Part shown: in pieces, positions 6,788 to 16,256 of the stretch
Layout: each line of letters starts with the position of its first letter
Numbering within the stretch: the stretch's first letter is position 1
Origin: Vibrio sp. VB16
GTDB lineage: Bacteria > Pseudomonadota > Gammaproteobacteria > Enterobacterales > Vibrionaceae
Assembly (NCBI RefSeq): GCF_015594925.2
Contig: NZ_CP087590.1
Coordinates: forward strand, 620,001-684,000
Direction of reading: 5' to 3'
DNA: 64,000 nucleotides
Made by a program: the position numbers and the translations under genes
The notes under the pieces: model-generated
Told to the model about the DNA's origin: nothing
What the model saw: only the letters and a program-made list of their open reading frames with translations
Database searches by the model: none

Positions 6788-8950
6788 ATGAGCAATCGCA
6801 TTCAACAGGGCGGCTTACAGATTGATAGCACCCTCTACGCATTAGTAAATCAACACATTATTCCTGGTACCGATCTTAATGCCGACGATTTTTGGCAATC
6901 GTTTGAAGCGATTCTTGATGACCTTGCACCGAAAAATAAAGCGTTACTGACTAAGCGAGAAGATCTACAACGTCGTATTAATGAGTGGCACAAAGCGCGT
7001 TCAGATAAGGCGCTAGATCCGATTGAATATAAACATTTTCTACAAAAAATTGGTTACCTCGTTGTAGAAGGTGATGACTTCCAAGTGTCGACCAGTAACG
7101 TTGAACCAGAAATTGCTACACAAGCAGGCCCGCAGCTCGTTGTGCCGATTATGAATGCGCGCTTTGCTTTAAACGCAGCTAACTCTCGTTGGGGAAGCCT
7201 GTATGATGCTCTTTATGGTACCGATGTTATTAGTGAAGAAAGCGGAGCCGAAAAAGGTACGCAATTTAACCCAGTTCGTGGTGCTAAGGTTGTCACATAC
7301 GCTCGGGATTTTTTAGATAGTGCGACCCCTTTAAATGGGGCGTCACATCACGATGCGACTCGTTATACGATTAGCAATACGCTGAATGCCACTTTGAGCA
7401 ACGGCGAGCAAGTCACCTTAATGGACAGCTCACAGCTGATCGGTTATCAGGGTGATAGGTCTGCGCCGACGGCCATCCTTCTCAAGCACAATAACCTGCA
7501 CCTAGAGATTCAAATCGACCCAACAACTCCTATTGGTAAGTTAGATACAGCCGGTGTAAAAGATGTCGTTATTGAGTCGGCTCTGACCACCATTATGGAT
7601 TGCGAGGATTCTGTCGCGGCGGTTGATGGTGAAGATAAAGCCTTAGCCTATCAAAACTGGCTGGGCCTAATGAAAGGCGATTTGCAAGAATCATTCGATA
7701 AAAATGGCAAAATTGTCGTGCGCAAAATGAGCGCAGATCGCTACTACACTAATATGCACGGGGGTGAAATCTCGTTAAAAGGCCGCAGTATGCTGTTTAT
7801 ACGCAATGTTGGTCACCTAATGACAAGCCCTGCGATATTGGATTCTGCCGGTAACGAGGTACCAGAGGGTATTATGGATGGCATGATCACCTCACTGATA
7901 GCCATGCACGATTTAAAAGGCAATAGCCCATTTCAAAACTCAACAGCGAACAGTATCAACATCGTTAAACCAAAGATGCATGGCCCTGAAGAAGTGGCGT
8001 TTACCACGGAGCTGTTTGGTCGTATTGAAGACGCGCTGGGTTTAGAACGCAATACAATTAAGGTTGGGATTATGGACGAGGAGCGTCGTACATCCGTTAA
8101 CCTGAAAGAGTGCATCCGCGAAGCGCAAGAGCGTGTGGTCTTTATTAATACTGGTTTTTTGGATCGAACCGGTGATGAAATACATACCAGTATGGAAGCC
8201 GGACCGTTTGCACCAAAAGTTCAATTAAAAACCATGACTTGGATCGGAGCTTATGAAGACCAAAATGTGGATATAGGTTTAGCGTGCGGTCTTAAGGGCA
8301 AGGCTCAGATCGGTAAAGGCATGTGGCCCGAGCCAGATAATATGGCCAAAATGATGGGGGCCAAGATTGGTCATCCTCAAGCGGGCGCGAACACAGCATG
8401 GGTACCTTCGCCAACGGCTGCGACACTGCATGCATTGCACTACCATCAGGTGAATGTACCTAGTCGCCAAGAGGAGTTGCGTCATCGTACGCAAGCGAGT
8501 GTCGATGATATTTTAACGATTCCGCTACTGGGGGAGCAAAAGCTGACCGCGGACGATATTCAAAAAGAGTTGGATAACAATACCCAGGGTATATTGGGTT
8601 ATGTGGTTCGCTGGATAGACCAAGGTGTCGGGTGTTCTAAAGTACCGGATATCAATGACGTCGGCTTAATGGAAGACCGTGCAACATTACGAATATCTAG
8701 CCAACATATTGCTAATTGGCTACATCATGGAATATGCAGCAAAGAACAAGTGATGGGAACCATGAAGAGAATGGCGGGTATCGTTGACCAGCAAAACGCG
8801 GGTGACGGTAATTACCTTAATATGTCGCCTAATTTTGATGGAAGTATTGCCTTTGCAGCGGCGTGCGAACTTGTCTTTGAAGGATGCGCACAGCCAAGCG
8901 GGTATACCGAACCGGTATTGCACGCAATGCGCTTAAAGCTTAAAGCTTAA
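6788..8950 (+). CDS. glcB: Malate synthase G
   Basis: Condenses glyoxylate and acetyl-CoA to malate, completing the glyoxylate shunt in the cytoplasm. The 720 residues match the length of the monomeric G isoform (about 720), not the shorter A isoform. Conserved blocks include TTIMDCEDSVAAVDGEDK (acidic magnesium-binding region), MLFIRNVGHLMT, NTGFLDRTGDEIHT and GANTAWVPSPTAATLHALHY. The pairing with isocitrate lyase across a LysR gene is unlike E. coli aceBAK but sensible for Vibrio, where the G form can serve the acetate shunt. It probably follows the same LysR control as aceA. Confidence 0.96.
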   Translation: MSNRIQQGGLQIDSTLYALVNQHIIPGTDLNADDFWQSFEAILDDLAPKNKALLTKREDLQRRINEWHKARSDKALDPIEYKHFLQKIGYLVVEGDDFQVSTSNVEPEIATQAGPQLVVPIMNARFALNAANSRWGSLYDALYGTDVISEESGAEKGTQFNPVRGAKVVTYARDFLDSATPLNGASHHDATRYTISNTLNATLSNGEQVTLMDSSQLIGYQGDRSAPTAILLKHNNLHLEIQIDPTTPIGKLDTAGVKDVVIESALTTIMDCEDSVAAVDGEDKALAYQNWLGLMKGDLQESFDKNGKIVVRKMSADRYYTNMHGGEISLKGRSMLFIRNVGHLMTSPAILDSAGNEVPEGIMDGMITSLIAMHDLKGNSPFQNSTANSINIVKPKMHGPEEVAFTTELFGRIEDALGLERNTIKVGIMDEERRTSVNLKECIREAQERVVFINTGFLDRTGDEIHTSMEAGPFAPKVQLKTMTWIGAYEDQNVDIGLACGLKGKAQIGKGMWPEPDNMAKMMGAKIGHPQAGANTAWVPSPTAATLHALHYHQVNVPSRQEELRHRTQASVDDILTIPLLGEQKLTADDIQKELDNNTQGILGYVVRWIDQGVGCSKVPDINDVGLMEDRATLRISSQHIANWLHHGICSKEQVMGTMKRMAGIVDQQNAGDGNYLNMSPNFDGSIAFAAACELVFEGCAQPSGYTEPVLHAMRLKLKA

Positions 8951-9051
8951 AGCGCGATAGCTTCATTACTCCAAAGGTGAGGCTTGTCATACTTTATTCA
9001 ATGACGTCATCTCTATGAAGGGGTCATTTCGTTCGGTTAAGCCGCACAACA

Positions 9052-9086
9052 ACAGACATCATTTTTATTGGTTAAATGATGTCTGT
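9052..9086. terminator. Stem-loop between convergent glcB and CBS genes
   Basis: A 13-bp perfect stem ACAGACATCATTT/AAATGATGTCTGT with a 9-base loop lies in the convergent gap. Neither side has a long T-run, but the position and symmetry suit a bidirectional terminator. Confidence 0.6.
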
Positions 9087-9102
9087 ATTCATTCTCTCAA
9101 GC

Positions 9103-9582
9103 TCAAAACTCGTTGTTATATTTTTCCGTTTCTTGTTCTGTAAACTCATCATCATTTGGTTCTATTTCTTCCTGCAATTCAAGAAGATGAATGGCAATGG
9201 TGACAAAATCACTATCAGTAATAATACCGACGAGTTCCTGATTAAAAACAACGGGCAAACAACCGACTTTGTGCTTTTGCATATAAACCGCACTTTCTTT
9301 TAAACCAGCATGAGGATCAACACTCATTACGTTTCTGCGCATTGCGATATCTAAAGGGGTAGTCAAGGTATGAGATTGGTCTTCAGGTATCTTTTGTAAG
9401 CTAGATTCTTGTGCTGCCAGAACATCCCTTTGGGTGACAACGCCAAGCAGCCTATTTTCGGTATCTACTACAGGAATATGACGAATTTCGTGTTCCTCCA
9501 TTAGATGCTTTGCATCTGATAATGAATGGGACCGCAAAAGCGTGTGAGGGTTGCGAGTCATCATGTCTTCAATTTTGATCAT
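9103..9582 (-). CDS. Tandem CBS-domain protein
   Basis: A 159-residue soluble protein made of two CBS motifs (about residues 3-60 and 75-130), a Bateman module. Typical pieces are MMTRNPHTLL...HIPVVDTENRLLGVVTQRD and VGCLPVVFNQELVGIITDSDF. Such modules bind adenosine nucleotides or SAM and act as regulators; a stand-alone unit has no predictable partner. The start is the ATG at 9582, since TTGGAGGTCGAG is directly upstream; the longer frame starts inside that ribosome site. The tail is acidic (EEIEPNDDEFTEQETEK). The gene is divergent from queA across about 270 bases. Confidence 0.85.
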   Translation of the reverse strand: MIKIEDMMTRNPHTLLRSHSLSDAKHLMEEHEIRHIPVVDTENRLLGVVTQRDVLAAQESSLQKIPEDQSHTLTTPLDIAMRRNVMSVDPHAGLKESAVYMQKHKVGCLPVVFNQELVGIITDSDFVTIAIHLLELQEEIEPNDDEFTEQETEKYNNEF

Positions 9583-9854
9583 CTCGACCTCCAAAGGGGG
9601 CGTTATAAAGTGAACGAATAGACTTAACTATAGGAGGGTTTATAGGAATTAACTGAGAGCCAAAGCAGTATTCTTAGCCTCAGTTACAAACTTTTACAAA
9701 ACAACAATTGATGATATTTTAAGGAGATAGAAGCGGGATGAATGCGTGATGAGTATTTGTCCACTTTATTGCTAGCAGGCCTTGCTATTAATGGTATGCC
9801 CCCTATACTACGCTCCTGCAAATTTATTCGTTAAATAGAGTTAAAGACAACACA

Positions 9855-10904
9855 ATGCAAGTTTCTGATTTCAGCTTTGAGCTGCCCAATGAACTGATTG
9901 CTCGCTATCCTATGGCAGAGCGCACAGCAAGCCGATTGCTTCAACTTAACGGCATTTCTGGTGAGGTAACGGATCGTACATTTAAAGATGTCCTCGATCT
10001 CGTTGAAGAAGGCGATTTGTTAGTCTTTAACAATACGCGCGTCATACCAGCTCGACTTTTTGGTCGTAAGGCTAGCGGCGGGAAGATAGAAGTACTCGTT
10101 GAACGTATGCTCGATGAGCATTCAATCTTGGCACATGTGCGCTCTTCTAAATCGCCAAAACCAGGAACCGAACTATTTCTTGGCGAAAATGACCAATTCG
10201 AAGCGGAGATGGTTGCCCGTCATGGTGCGTTGTTTGAAATTCGATTTAAATCGGATAAAGCGGTATTAGAGATATTAAACGAAGTGGGTCATATGCCACT
10301 TCCTCCCTATATTGATCGCCCAGACGACGATGCAGACAAAGAACGCTATCAGACGGTTTACAATGAAATCCCAGGAGCCGTTGCTGCGCCAACTGCTGGA
10401 TTGCATTTTGATGATGACCTTCTAGAAAAAATTCAAGCTAAAGGTGTTGAATTCGCCTTTGTGACATTGCATGTTGGTGCAGGCACATTCCAGCCTGTAA
10501 AGGTTGATAATATTCTCGATCACCATATGCATGCAGAATATGTCGAAGTTTCTCAACAAGTCGTTGACGCCGTTAACGCAACGAAAGCCCGTGGTGGTCG
10601 AGTGATTGCAGTGGGTACTACGTCGGTTCGGTCTTTAGAAAGCGCGGCACAAAGTGCCGTTAAAAATGGGACAGAATTGGTTCCGTTTTTCGATGACACA
10701 GAAATATTTATCTATCCTGGTTACCAGTATCAGTTAATTGATTGTCTTATCACTAATTTCCACCTACCTGAGTCGACATTGATCATGTTAGTGAGTGCGT
10801 TTTCAGGATATGACAATGTAATGGCAGCCTACGAGCATGCCGTGAATGAAAAGTATCGCTTCTTTAGCTACGGCGATGCGATGTTTATCAATAAAAAAAT
10901 CTAA
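9855..10904 (+). CDS. queA: SAM:tRNA ribosyltransferase-isomerase QueA
   Basis: Transfers and isomerises the ribosyl group of SAM onto preQ1-modified tRNA, making epoxyqueuosine at the wobble base of GUN anticodons. The 349 residues include the family signatures LLVFNNTRVIPARLFGRKASGG, MPLPPYI, AAPTAGLHF, HVGAGTFQPV and TNFHLPESTL. It is followed by tgt, which inserts preQ1 before QueA acts, the usual gammaproteobacterial order. A possible promoter lies in the 270-base gap upstream. The ATG at 9855 has only a weak ribosome site. Confidence 0.97.
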   Translation: MQVSDFSFELPNELIARYPMAERTASRLLQLNGISGEVTDRTFKDVLDLVEEGDLLVFNNTRVIPARLFGRKASGGKIEVLVERMLDEHSILAHVRSSKSPKPGTELFLGENDQFEAEMVARHGALFEIRFKSDKAVLEILNEVGHMPLPPYIDRPDDDADKERYQTVYNEIPGAVAAPTAGLHFDDDLLEKIQAKGVEFAFVTLHVGAGTFQPVKVDNILDHHMHAEYVEVSQQVVDAVNATKARGGRVIAVGTTSVRSLESAAQSAVKNGTELVPFFDDTEIFIYPGYQYQLIDCLITNFHLPESTLIMLVSAFSGYDNVMAAYEHAVNEKYRFFSYGDAMFINKKI

Positions 10905-10910
10905 TTTTTA

Positions 10911-10938
10911 TTCCTAACAGTAACGTTATTGTTAGGAA
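10911..10938 (+). other. Hairpin in the queA-tgt gap
   Basis: TTCCTAACA (10911-10919) pairs with TGTTAGGAA (10930-10938) around a palindromic GTAACGTTAT. No U-tract follows, so it is probably an mRNA-processing or stability structure, not a terminator. Confidence 0.4.
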
Positions 10939-10982
10939 GCGACACATAAGTCAGACTGTTTCTCTGGCACATCGGAGGTTTC

Positions 10983-12107
10983 GTGAAATACGAACTAATT
11001 AAAAAACAGGGCAATGCCCGTCGTGGTCAACTTCAATTTGAACGTGGTACGGTTGAAACACCTGCGTTTATGCCTGTAGGTACTTATGGTACGGTTAAAG
11101 GCATGACACCTGAAGAAGTGAAAGGTACGGGTGCAGAAATTCTATTGGGTAACACCTTCCACCTTTGGTTACGTCCGGGTCAGGAAGTAATGAAAATGCA
11201 TGGTGACCTACATGATTTCATGAATTGGCATGGTCCAATTCTTACTGATTCAGGCGGTTTCCAAGTATTTAGCCTTGGTGATATCCGCAAGATTACCGAA
11301 GAGGGTGTGCATTTCCGTAACCCTGTGAACGGCGACAGGATCTTTATGGATGCTGAAAAGTCTATGGAGATTCAAAAAGACCTAGGCTCTGATATCGTGA
11401 TGATATTCGATGAGTGTACGCCATACCCTGCGACCCACGATGAAGCTAAAAAATCGATGGAGATGTCACTTCGTTGGGCACAACGTAGCCGTGATCACTT
11501 TGATAAGCTGGAAAACCCGAATTCATTATTCGGTATTGTGCAAGGTGGTGTATTTGAAGACCTGCGCGATGTTTCTGTAAAAGGCTTAACTGAGATTGGC
11601 TTTGATGGCTATGCAGTGGGTGGTTTGGCTGTTGGTGAGCCTAAAGCAGATATGCATCGTGTGCTTGAGCATACATGCCCTCAACTTCCGGAAGATAAGC
11701 CTCGTTACCTGATGGGTGTGGGTAAACCAGAAGACTTGGTCGAAGGTGTTCGTCGCGGTATCGACATGTTTGATTGTGTCATGCCAACCCGAAATGCCCG
11801 TAATGGCCACCTATTTGTTACCGGTGGTGTGATCAAGATCCGTAATGCGAAACATAAAACGGATACAGGATCACTAGATTCAGAATGTGACTGTTACACT
11901 TGTCAGAATTATTCGAAGTCGTATTTGCATCATCTTGATCGTTGTAACGAAATCTTAGGTGCAAGACTGAACACTATCCATAATTTGCGTTATTATCAGC
12001 GATTGATGGCAAGTATTCGTAAGGCGATTGACGAGGAGCGTTTCGAACAGTTCGTAGAAGAGTTCTATGCACGTCGAGACCGAGACGTACCGCCATTGAA
12101 TAAATAA
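10983..12107 (+). CDS. tgt: tRNA-guanine transglycosylase (Tgt)
   Basis: Exchanges guanine 34 for preQ1 in tRNAs with GUN anticodons. The 374 residues contain ILTDSGGFQVFSLG (first catalytic Asp), GIVQGGVFEDLR, GGLAVGEPK, FDCVMPTRNARNG (nucleophile Asp) and the zinc site CDCYTC with a later His/Cys. The start is GTG at 10983 with CGGAGG five bases before it. It lies between queA and yajC-secDF, the conserved order; the 165-base gap to yajC holds a hairpin, so secDF expression may be partly independent. Confidence 0.97.
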   Translation: MKYELIKKQGNARRGQLQFERGTVETPAFMPVGTYGTVKGMTPEEVKGTGAEILLGNTFHLWLRPGQEVMKMHGDLHDFMNWHGPILTDSGGFQVFSLGDIRKITEEGVHFRNPVNGDRIFMDAEKSMEIQKDLGSDIVMIFDECTPYPATHDEAKKSMEMSLRWAQRSRDHFDKLENPNSLFGIVQGGVFEDLRDVSVKGLTEIGFDGYAVGGLAVGEPKADMHRVLEHTCPQLPEDKPRYLMGVGKPEDLVEGVRRGIDMFDCVMPTRNARNGHLFVTGGVIKIRNAKHKTDTGSLDSECDCYTCQNYSKSYLHHLDRCNEILGARLNTIHNLRYYQRLMASIRKAIDEERFEQFVEEFYARRDRDVPPLNK

Positions 12108-12194
12108 GAGCACTGATTAGACGGTTTTTATGTGTCAGGGATGCAATTAAGGTCGCCAACCTATAGAAATCGAACGACAATAGCTCAATATTTT

Positions 12195-12225
12195 GGAGTA
12201 GACCTTGAAATAAGGAAACTACTCC
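12195..12225 (+). other. Hairpin in the tgt-yajC leader
   Basis: GGAGTAG and CTACTCC pair, with an inner CCTT/AGG extension, 48 bases before yajC. No U-tract follows. It may modulate read-through from queA-tgt. Confidence 0.4.
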
Positions 12226-12272
12226 CCAATTTCTTATAGCAATTAAAACCTTAAAATAGAGGACATTTTTGA

Positions 12273-12608
12273 ATGAGTTTATTCATTTCTCAGGCTCACG
12301 CAGCAGCTGAAGGCGCGGCACCCGGTGGTGGTTTCGAGATGATAATCATGCTCGGCATGTTTGCAGCCATTTTTTACTTCATGATTTACCGCCCGCAATC
12401 TAAGCGTGCAAAAGAGCATAAAAACCTAATGTCAGCGATGGGCAAGGGTGATGAAGTGCTTACTAGTGGTGGTCTTGCTGGCAAGATTAGCAAAATCTCT
12501 GAAGACAATGATTATCTTGTGATTGCCCTAAATGACAACAATGAAGTAACGATTAAGAAAGATTACGTTACTGCAGTGCTGCCAAAGGGTACGCTCAAGT
12601 CTTTATAA
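12273..12608 (+). CDS. yajC: Preprotein translocase accessory subunit YajC
   Basis: A 111-residue single-span inner-membrane protein. The membrane helix is about residues 21-39 (FEMIIMLGMFAAIFYFMIY), followed by the family hallmark RPQSKRAKEHK and a small cytoplasmic domain (KGDEVLTSGGLAGKI). It forms a subcomplex with SecD and SecF, which follow at once. GAGGACA upstream of the ATG supports the start. Confidence 0.96.
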   Translation: MSLFISQAHAAAEGAAPGGGFEMIIMLGMFAAIFYFMIYRPQSKRAKEHKNLMSAMGKGDEVLTSGGLAGKISKISEDNDYLVIALNDNNEVTIKKDYVTAVLPKGTLKSL

Positions 12609-12629
12609 TTCAGCTAAAGGGTCCTTACT

Positions 12630-14486
12630 GTGCTGAACCGTTATCCTTTGTGGAAGTACCTGATGGTCGTGTTTGCCATTGCTATCAGTGCGCTATATGC
12701 CCTTCCAAATATCTACGGTGAAGATCCGGCTATTCAAATTACAGGGGCGCGTGGCGCCTCTGTTGATATGTCAACGCTGGATGCTGTCACTAAAACTCTT
12801 GATGAAAAGAGTTTATCAAATAAATCCATAGTATTAGAGAATGGATCGATTCTTGTTCGTTTTAACGACACAAATACTCAAATTAGTGCTCGCGATCTTG
12901 TTAGCGAATCACTAGGCGAAGATATTATTGTTGCGTTAAACCTTGCTCCAGCTACGCCTGACTGGCTTGATTCTATCGGCGCTACACCGATGAAACTTGG
13001 TTTGGATTTACGTGGTGGTGTTCACTTCTTAATGGAAGTGGATATGGATGCGGCTATGGTTAAGTTAATCGAGCAGCAAGAGGAATCTTTCCGTACAGAA
13101 CTACGTGAAGAAAAAATTCGTTATCGTGCTATTCGTAAGCAAGGTAAGGAAGCGGTAGAAGTCGTACTTCGTAACGCAGAACAATTGGCTCAGGCAAAAC
13201 AAGTTCTGTCTTCACTGCATGCGGATATGAGTTTTGTTGATTCTGAATCGAATGGTAATTTCTCTCTTACAGCCACATTTTTAGAAACACGCTTAGCAGA
13301 AGTTCGCAATTACGCCGTTGAGCAAAACATCACGATACTTCGTAATCGTGTCAACGAGCTTGGTGTATCCGAGCCGATTGTTCAACGTCAAGGCGCTAGC
13401 CGTATTGTTGTTGAATTACCGGGTGTGCAAGATACTGCACGTGCCAAAGAAATTCTTGGTGCAACGGCAACGCTTGAATTTCGTGAAGTGGATGATAAAG
13501 CGGATTTAGCCGCGGCGGCCAGTGGGCGTGCGCCTGCGGGTAGCGAGATTAAAACCGATCGCGATGGTCGTCCAGTGGTGCTTAAGAAGCGCATTATTCT
13601 TGGTGGCGAGAGTATTACAGACGCCAGTTCAAGCAATGATGAATATGGTCGTCCTCAAGTTAATATCTCACTTGATAGTGAAGGCGGCAGCAAAATGTCA
13701 GCATTCTCGAAAAAGAATGTCGGCAAGCTGATGGCAACCATATTTGCAGAGTATAAAGACAGTGGTCGCAAGAATGCTGAAGGCAAAGTTATTTTGTCTA
13801 AGCACGAAGAAGTTATTAACCAAGCGACGATTCAAACCGCTCTTGGTCGTAATTTCCGCATCACGGGTATCGATTCACAAGCAGAAGCACACAACCTAGC
13901 GTTGCTACTTCGTGCCGGTGCTTTGATTGCACCAATCTCTATCGTTGAAGAGCGTACCATTGGACCATCAATGGGTCAGCAAAACATAGATATGGGTATT
14001 CAGGCGTGTATCTGGGGTATGATCGCAGTAATGCTATTTACTCTGGTGTATTACCGTACGTTTGGTGTAATTGCTTGTATGGCATTAAATGCAAACTTGA
14101 TTTTGATTATTGGTGTAATGTCGATGATACCAGGCGCGACGATGACGCTACCGGGTATTGCCGGTATCGTATTGACCGTTGGTATGGCGGTGGATGCGAA
14201 CGTGCTGATTTTTGAACGTATACGTGAAGAGCTACGGGATGGACGTAATCCGCAACAGGCGATTCATCAAGGCTATTCAAATGCATTAAGTACGATTGCC
14301 GATGCGAACATCACGACATTAATTACTGCAATTATATTATTTGCAGTAGGTACTGGCGCGATAAAAGGTTTCGCAGTTACGCTCTCTATCGGTATCTTGA
14401 CCTCAATGTTTACTGCCATTATTGGTACGCGCGCTGTCGTGAACCTAATGTATGGTGGCAAACGCATTAAGAAATTGTCGATCTAA
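12630..14486 (+). CDS. secD: Protein-export membrane protein SecD
   Basis: The large subunit of the SecDF export motor, which uses the ion gradient to pull proteins out of the SecYEG channel. The 618 residues show an N-terminal membrane helix, a big periplasmic P1 domain (with GLDLRGGVHFLMEVD near residue 125 and NILRNRVNELGVSEPIVQRQG near 235), and a C-terminal block of membrane helices with GIVLTVGMAVDANVLIFERIREEL. The start is GTG at 12630. It is 21 bases after yajC and 9 bases before secF. In Vibrio this yajC-linked copy is regarded as the sodium-driven SecDF1; no vemP-like regulatory nascent-chain gene is present upstream. Confidence 0.97.
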   Translation: MLNRYPLWKYLMVVFAIAISALYALPNIYGEDPAIQITGARGASVDMSTLDAVTKTLDEKSLSNKSIVLENGSILVRFNDTNTQISARDLVSESLGEDIIVALNLAPATPDWLDSIGATPMKLGLDLRGGVHFLMEVDMDAAMVKLIEQQEESFRTELREEKIRYRAIRKQGKEAVEVVLRNAEQLAQAKQVLSSLHADMSFVDSESNGNFSLTATFLETRLAEVRNYAVEQNITILRNRVNELGVSEPIVQRQGASRIVVELPGVQDTARAKEILGATATLEFREVDDKADLAAAASGRAPAGSEIKTDRDGRPVVLKKRIILGGESITDASSSNDEYGRPQVNISLDSEGGSKMSAFSKKNVGKLMATIFAEYKDSGRKNAEGKVILSKHEEVINQATIQTALGRNFRITGIDSQAEAHNLALLLRAGALIAPISIVEERTIGPSMGQQNIDMGIQACIWGMIAVMLFTLVYYRTFGVIACMALNANLILIIGVMSMIPGATMTLPGIAGIVLTVGMAVDANVLIFERIREELRDGRNPQQAIHQGYSNALSTIADANITTLITAIILFAVGTGAIKGFAVTLSIGILTSMFTAIIGTRAVVNLMYGGKRIKKLSI

Positions 14487-14495
14487 GGAAAAGTT

Positions 14496-15443
14496 ATGTT
14501 TCAGATAATGAAATCAGACAAAATGATCGACTTTATGCGTTGGTCGAAAGTTGCATTTGTTTTATCAATCTTAATGATCGCGACATCAATCGGTGCGCTT
14601 TCAACTAAATGGTTGAATTGGGGCCTAGATTTTACGGGCGGTACATTAATCGAAGTTGGTTTTGAGCAACCTGCTAATCTAGAACTGATTCGCGGTGCGT
14701 TACAAGCTGAAGGTTTCGGTGATGCTACGGTTCAGAATTTTGGTTCTGCACGTGAGGTTTTGGTACGCCTTCGTCCTCGTGAAGATATGACGGGTGAGAT
14801 GCTTGGTAACCAAATACTGGATACGATTAAATTAGGTACTGGTGAACAAGTAGAGATGCGCCGTATCGAGTTCGTTGGGCCTAATGTTGGTGATGAGCTA
14901 ACCGAAGCCGGTGGTTTAGCCATTATTGCGTCGCTTATCTGTATTTTGCTTTATGTTTCTATGCGTTTTGAATGGCGACTTGCAGCCGGTGCGGTGTTGG
15001 CACTGACGCATGATGTCATTATTACGCTAGGTATTTTCTCACTGCTAGAGATTGAAGTTGACCTAACCATTGTCGCTGCACTGTTGACGGTTGTGGGTTA
15101 TTCGCTCAATGATACGATTGTTGTATTTGACCGAATACGTGAGAACTTCCGCAAGATGCGTAAGGGTGAATCGATTGAAGTAATGAACAACTCGATTACT
15201 CAAACATTGAGCCGTACTTTAATTACATCTGCAACGACGTTGTTTGTTGTTATCGCACTGTTTACGCAGGGCGGAGCAATGATTCATGGCTTTGCACTAG
15301 CGCTTCTATTGGGTATCACGGTTGGTACATACTCTTCAATCTATGTGGCTTCGGCGCTAGCATTGAAACTGGGTATCCAGCGTGAGCATTTGATGCCTGC
15401 TCAAATTGAGAAAGAAGGTGCAGAATTTGACGAGATGCCATAA
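14496..15443 (+). CDS. secF: Protein-export membrane protein SecF
   Basis: The small partner of SecD, with 315 residues and six membrane helices. Landmarks are WGLDFTGGTLIEVGF at the N-terminal side and LTVVGYSLNDTIVVFDRIREN in the transmembrane core, where the aspartate and arginine take part in ion translocation. AAGGAAAAGTT stands before the ATG. It closes the operon, with a terminator 40 bases later. Confidence 0.97.
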   Translation: MFQIMKSDKMIDFMRWSKVAFVLSILMIATSIGALSTKWLNWGLDFTGGTLIEVGFEQPANLELIRGALQAEGFGDATVQNFGSAREVLVRLRPREDMTGEMLGNQILDTIKLGTGEQVEMRRIEFVGPNVGDELTEAGGLAIIASLICILLYVSMRFEWRLAAGAVLALTHDVIITLGIFSLLEIEVDLTIVAALLTVVGYSLNDTIVVFDRIRENFRKMRKGESIEVMNNSITQTLSRTLITSATTLFVVIALFTQGGAMIHGFALALLLGITVGTYSSIYVASALALKLGIQREHLMPAQIEKEGAEFDEMP

Positions 15444-15480
15444 CGAAAAACGTTGAGTTGTGCTCGTTAAGTTGAAATGA

Positions 15481-15518
15481 TAATGCCGCTAATAATCACG
15501 TTAGCGGCATTATTTTTT
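15481..15518 (+). terminator. Terminator after secF
   Basis: AATGCCGCTAA pairs with TTAGCGGCATT around an 8-base loop and is followed by ATTTTTTAATT. A strong Rho-independent terminator. Confidence 0.85.
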
Positions 15519-15559
15519 AATTATGTTTTAAAAGACAGATATCAATAAATTATTTAATA

Positions 15560-15934
15560 TCAATTATACTCAAACTCAATAATATAATTATTATTAGATT
15601 CATCCATTTTTTTGCTCTCTACATTCGCGATATTGATATTAATGTTAAGTCTTTTTGCCATATGATCTATTCTGTCCAGCAGTAAAGCGCTGGAGGGGTG
15701 TTGGTTAACTATTTTATTAATGTCAGAAAGTGAGATGTTCATAAAAGCTTGATCGCTAGTGCTCGACCCTTCGCAACGACTAACCTCAAGGCTTTCAGCT
15801 TTAGTTGAATTCAATATTGTACATGTTGGTTCTGTAATTCTCCCTGAAAATGTAATCTTTCCACCTGAAGCAAGGCTGAATGATGACGTGAACATGAGAG
15901 TTAAAGTTAAACCTAAAGTTATTTTATTATTCAT
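15560..15934 (-). CDS. Small secreted pilin-like (fimbrial family) protein
   Basis: 124 residues. A signal peptide is clear (KITLGLTLTLMFTSSFSLA, cut near residue 23). The mature start GGKITFSGRITEPTCTI is the classic N-terminus of chaperone-usher pilins, where GxIxFxGxIxxxTCxI contains the first disulfide cysteine. A second cysteine follows in VSRCEG. The family is usually 150-180 residues, so this protein is short, although it ends with an alternating strand (NNYIIEFEYN) like a pilin donor/acceptor strand. No chaperone or usher gene is adjacent, so it is an orphan subunit or a pilin-fold secreted protein. Codon use is AT-rich compared with neighbours, which may indicate transfer. Confidence 0.6.
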   Translation of the reverse strand: MNNKITLGLTLTLMFTSSFSLASGGKITFSGRITEPTCTILNSTKAESLEVSRCEGSSTSDQAFMNISLSDINKIVNQHPSSALLLDRIDHMAKRLNININIANVESKKMDESNNNYIIEFEYN

Positions 15935-16256
15935 CGCAATATACTTATTGTTAACTAATGAATAAATTGATAATTCCTTAATATAATTATCAATTATTCC
16001 TTTGCAATGATAAGAGTAGACTATATTTTTAGTGTTGTAGCATTATTTGGTTAGAAGTGTCGGTTATATGCTAATGGCTATGATTGACATTATATCAATT
16101 CAAGTCAAAATGTGACCCCATTGAGCTATCTGAAATTGACATGTTGTTGCTATAGATATGCAATTTGTGTTTCATATCCAATGTCGTGAAGCAAAATACA
16201 CGCAAACTCAACGACACGCACATTCTCAATTAATAATGAAATAGGCTTGGATGCCT
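15935..16256. other. AT-rich gap without recognisable gene
   Basis: 322 bases between the pilin-like and the GNAT-YoaP genes. It presumably carries the promoter of the leftward pilin-like gene. A short inverted repeat GATATG...CATATC is present near 16156-16181. No coding frame, tRNA or clear terminator was recognised. Confidence 0.4.

Noticed and set aside
11974..12180. Leftward 68-codon frame between tgt and yajC
   Set aside because: Most of it lies antisense to the end of tgt, with no ribosome site and unlikely composition.
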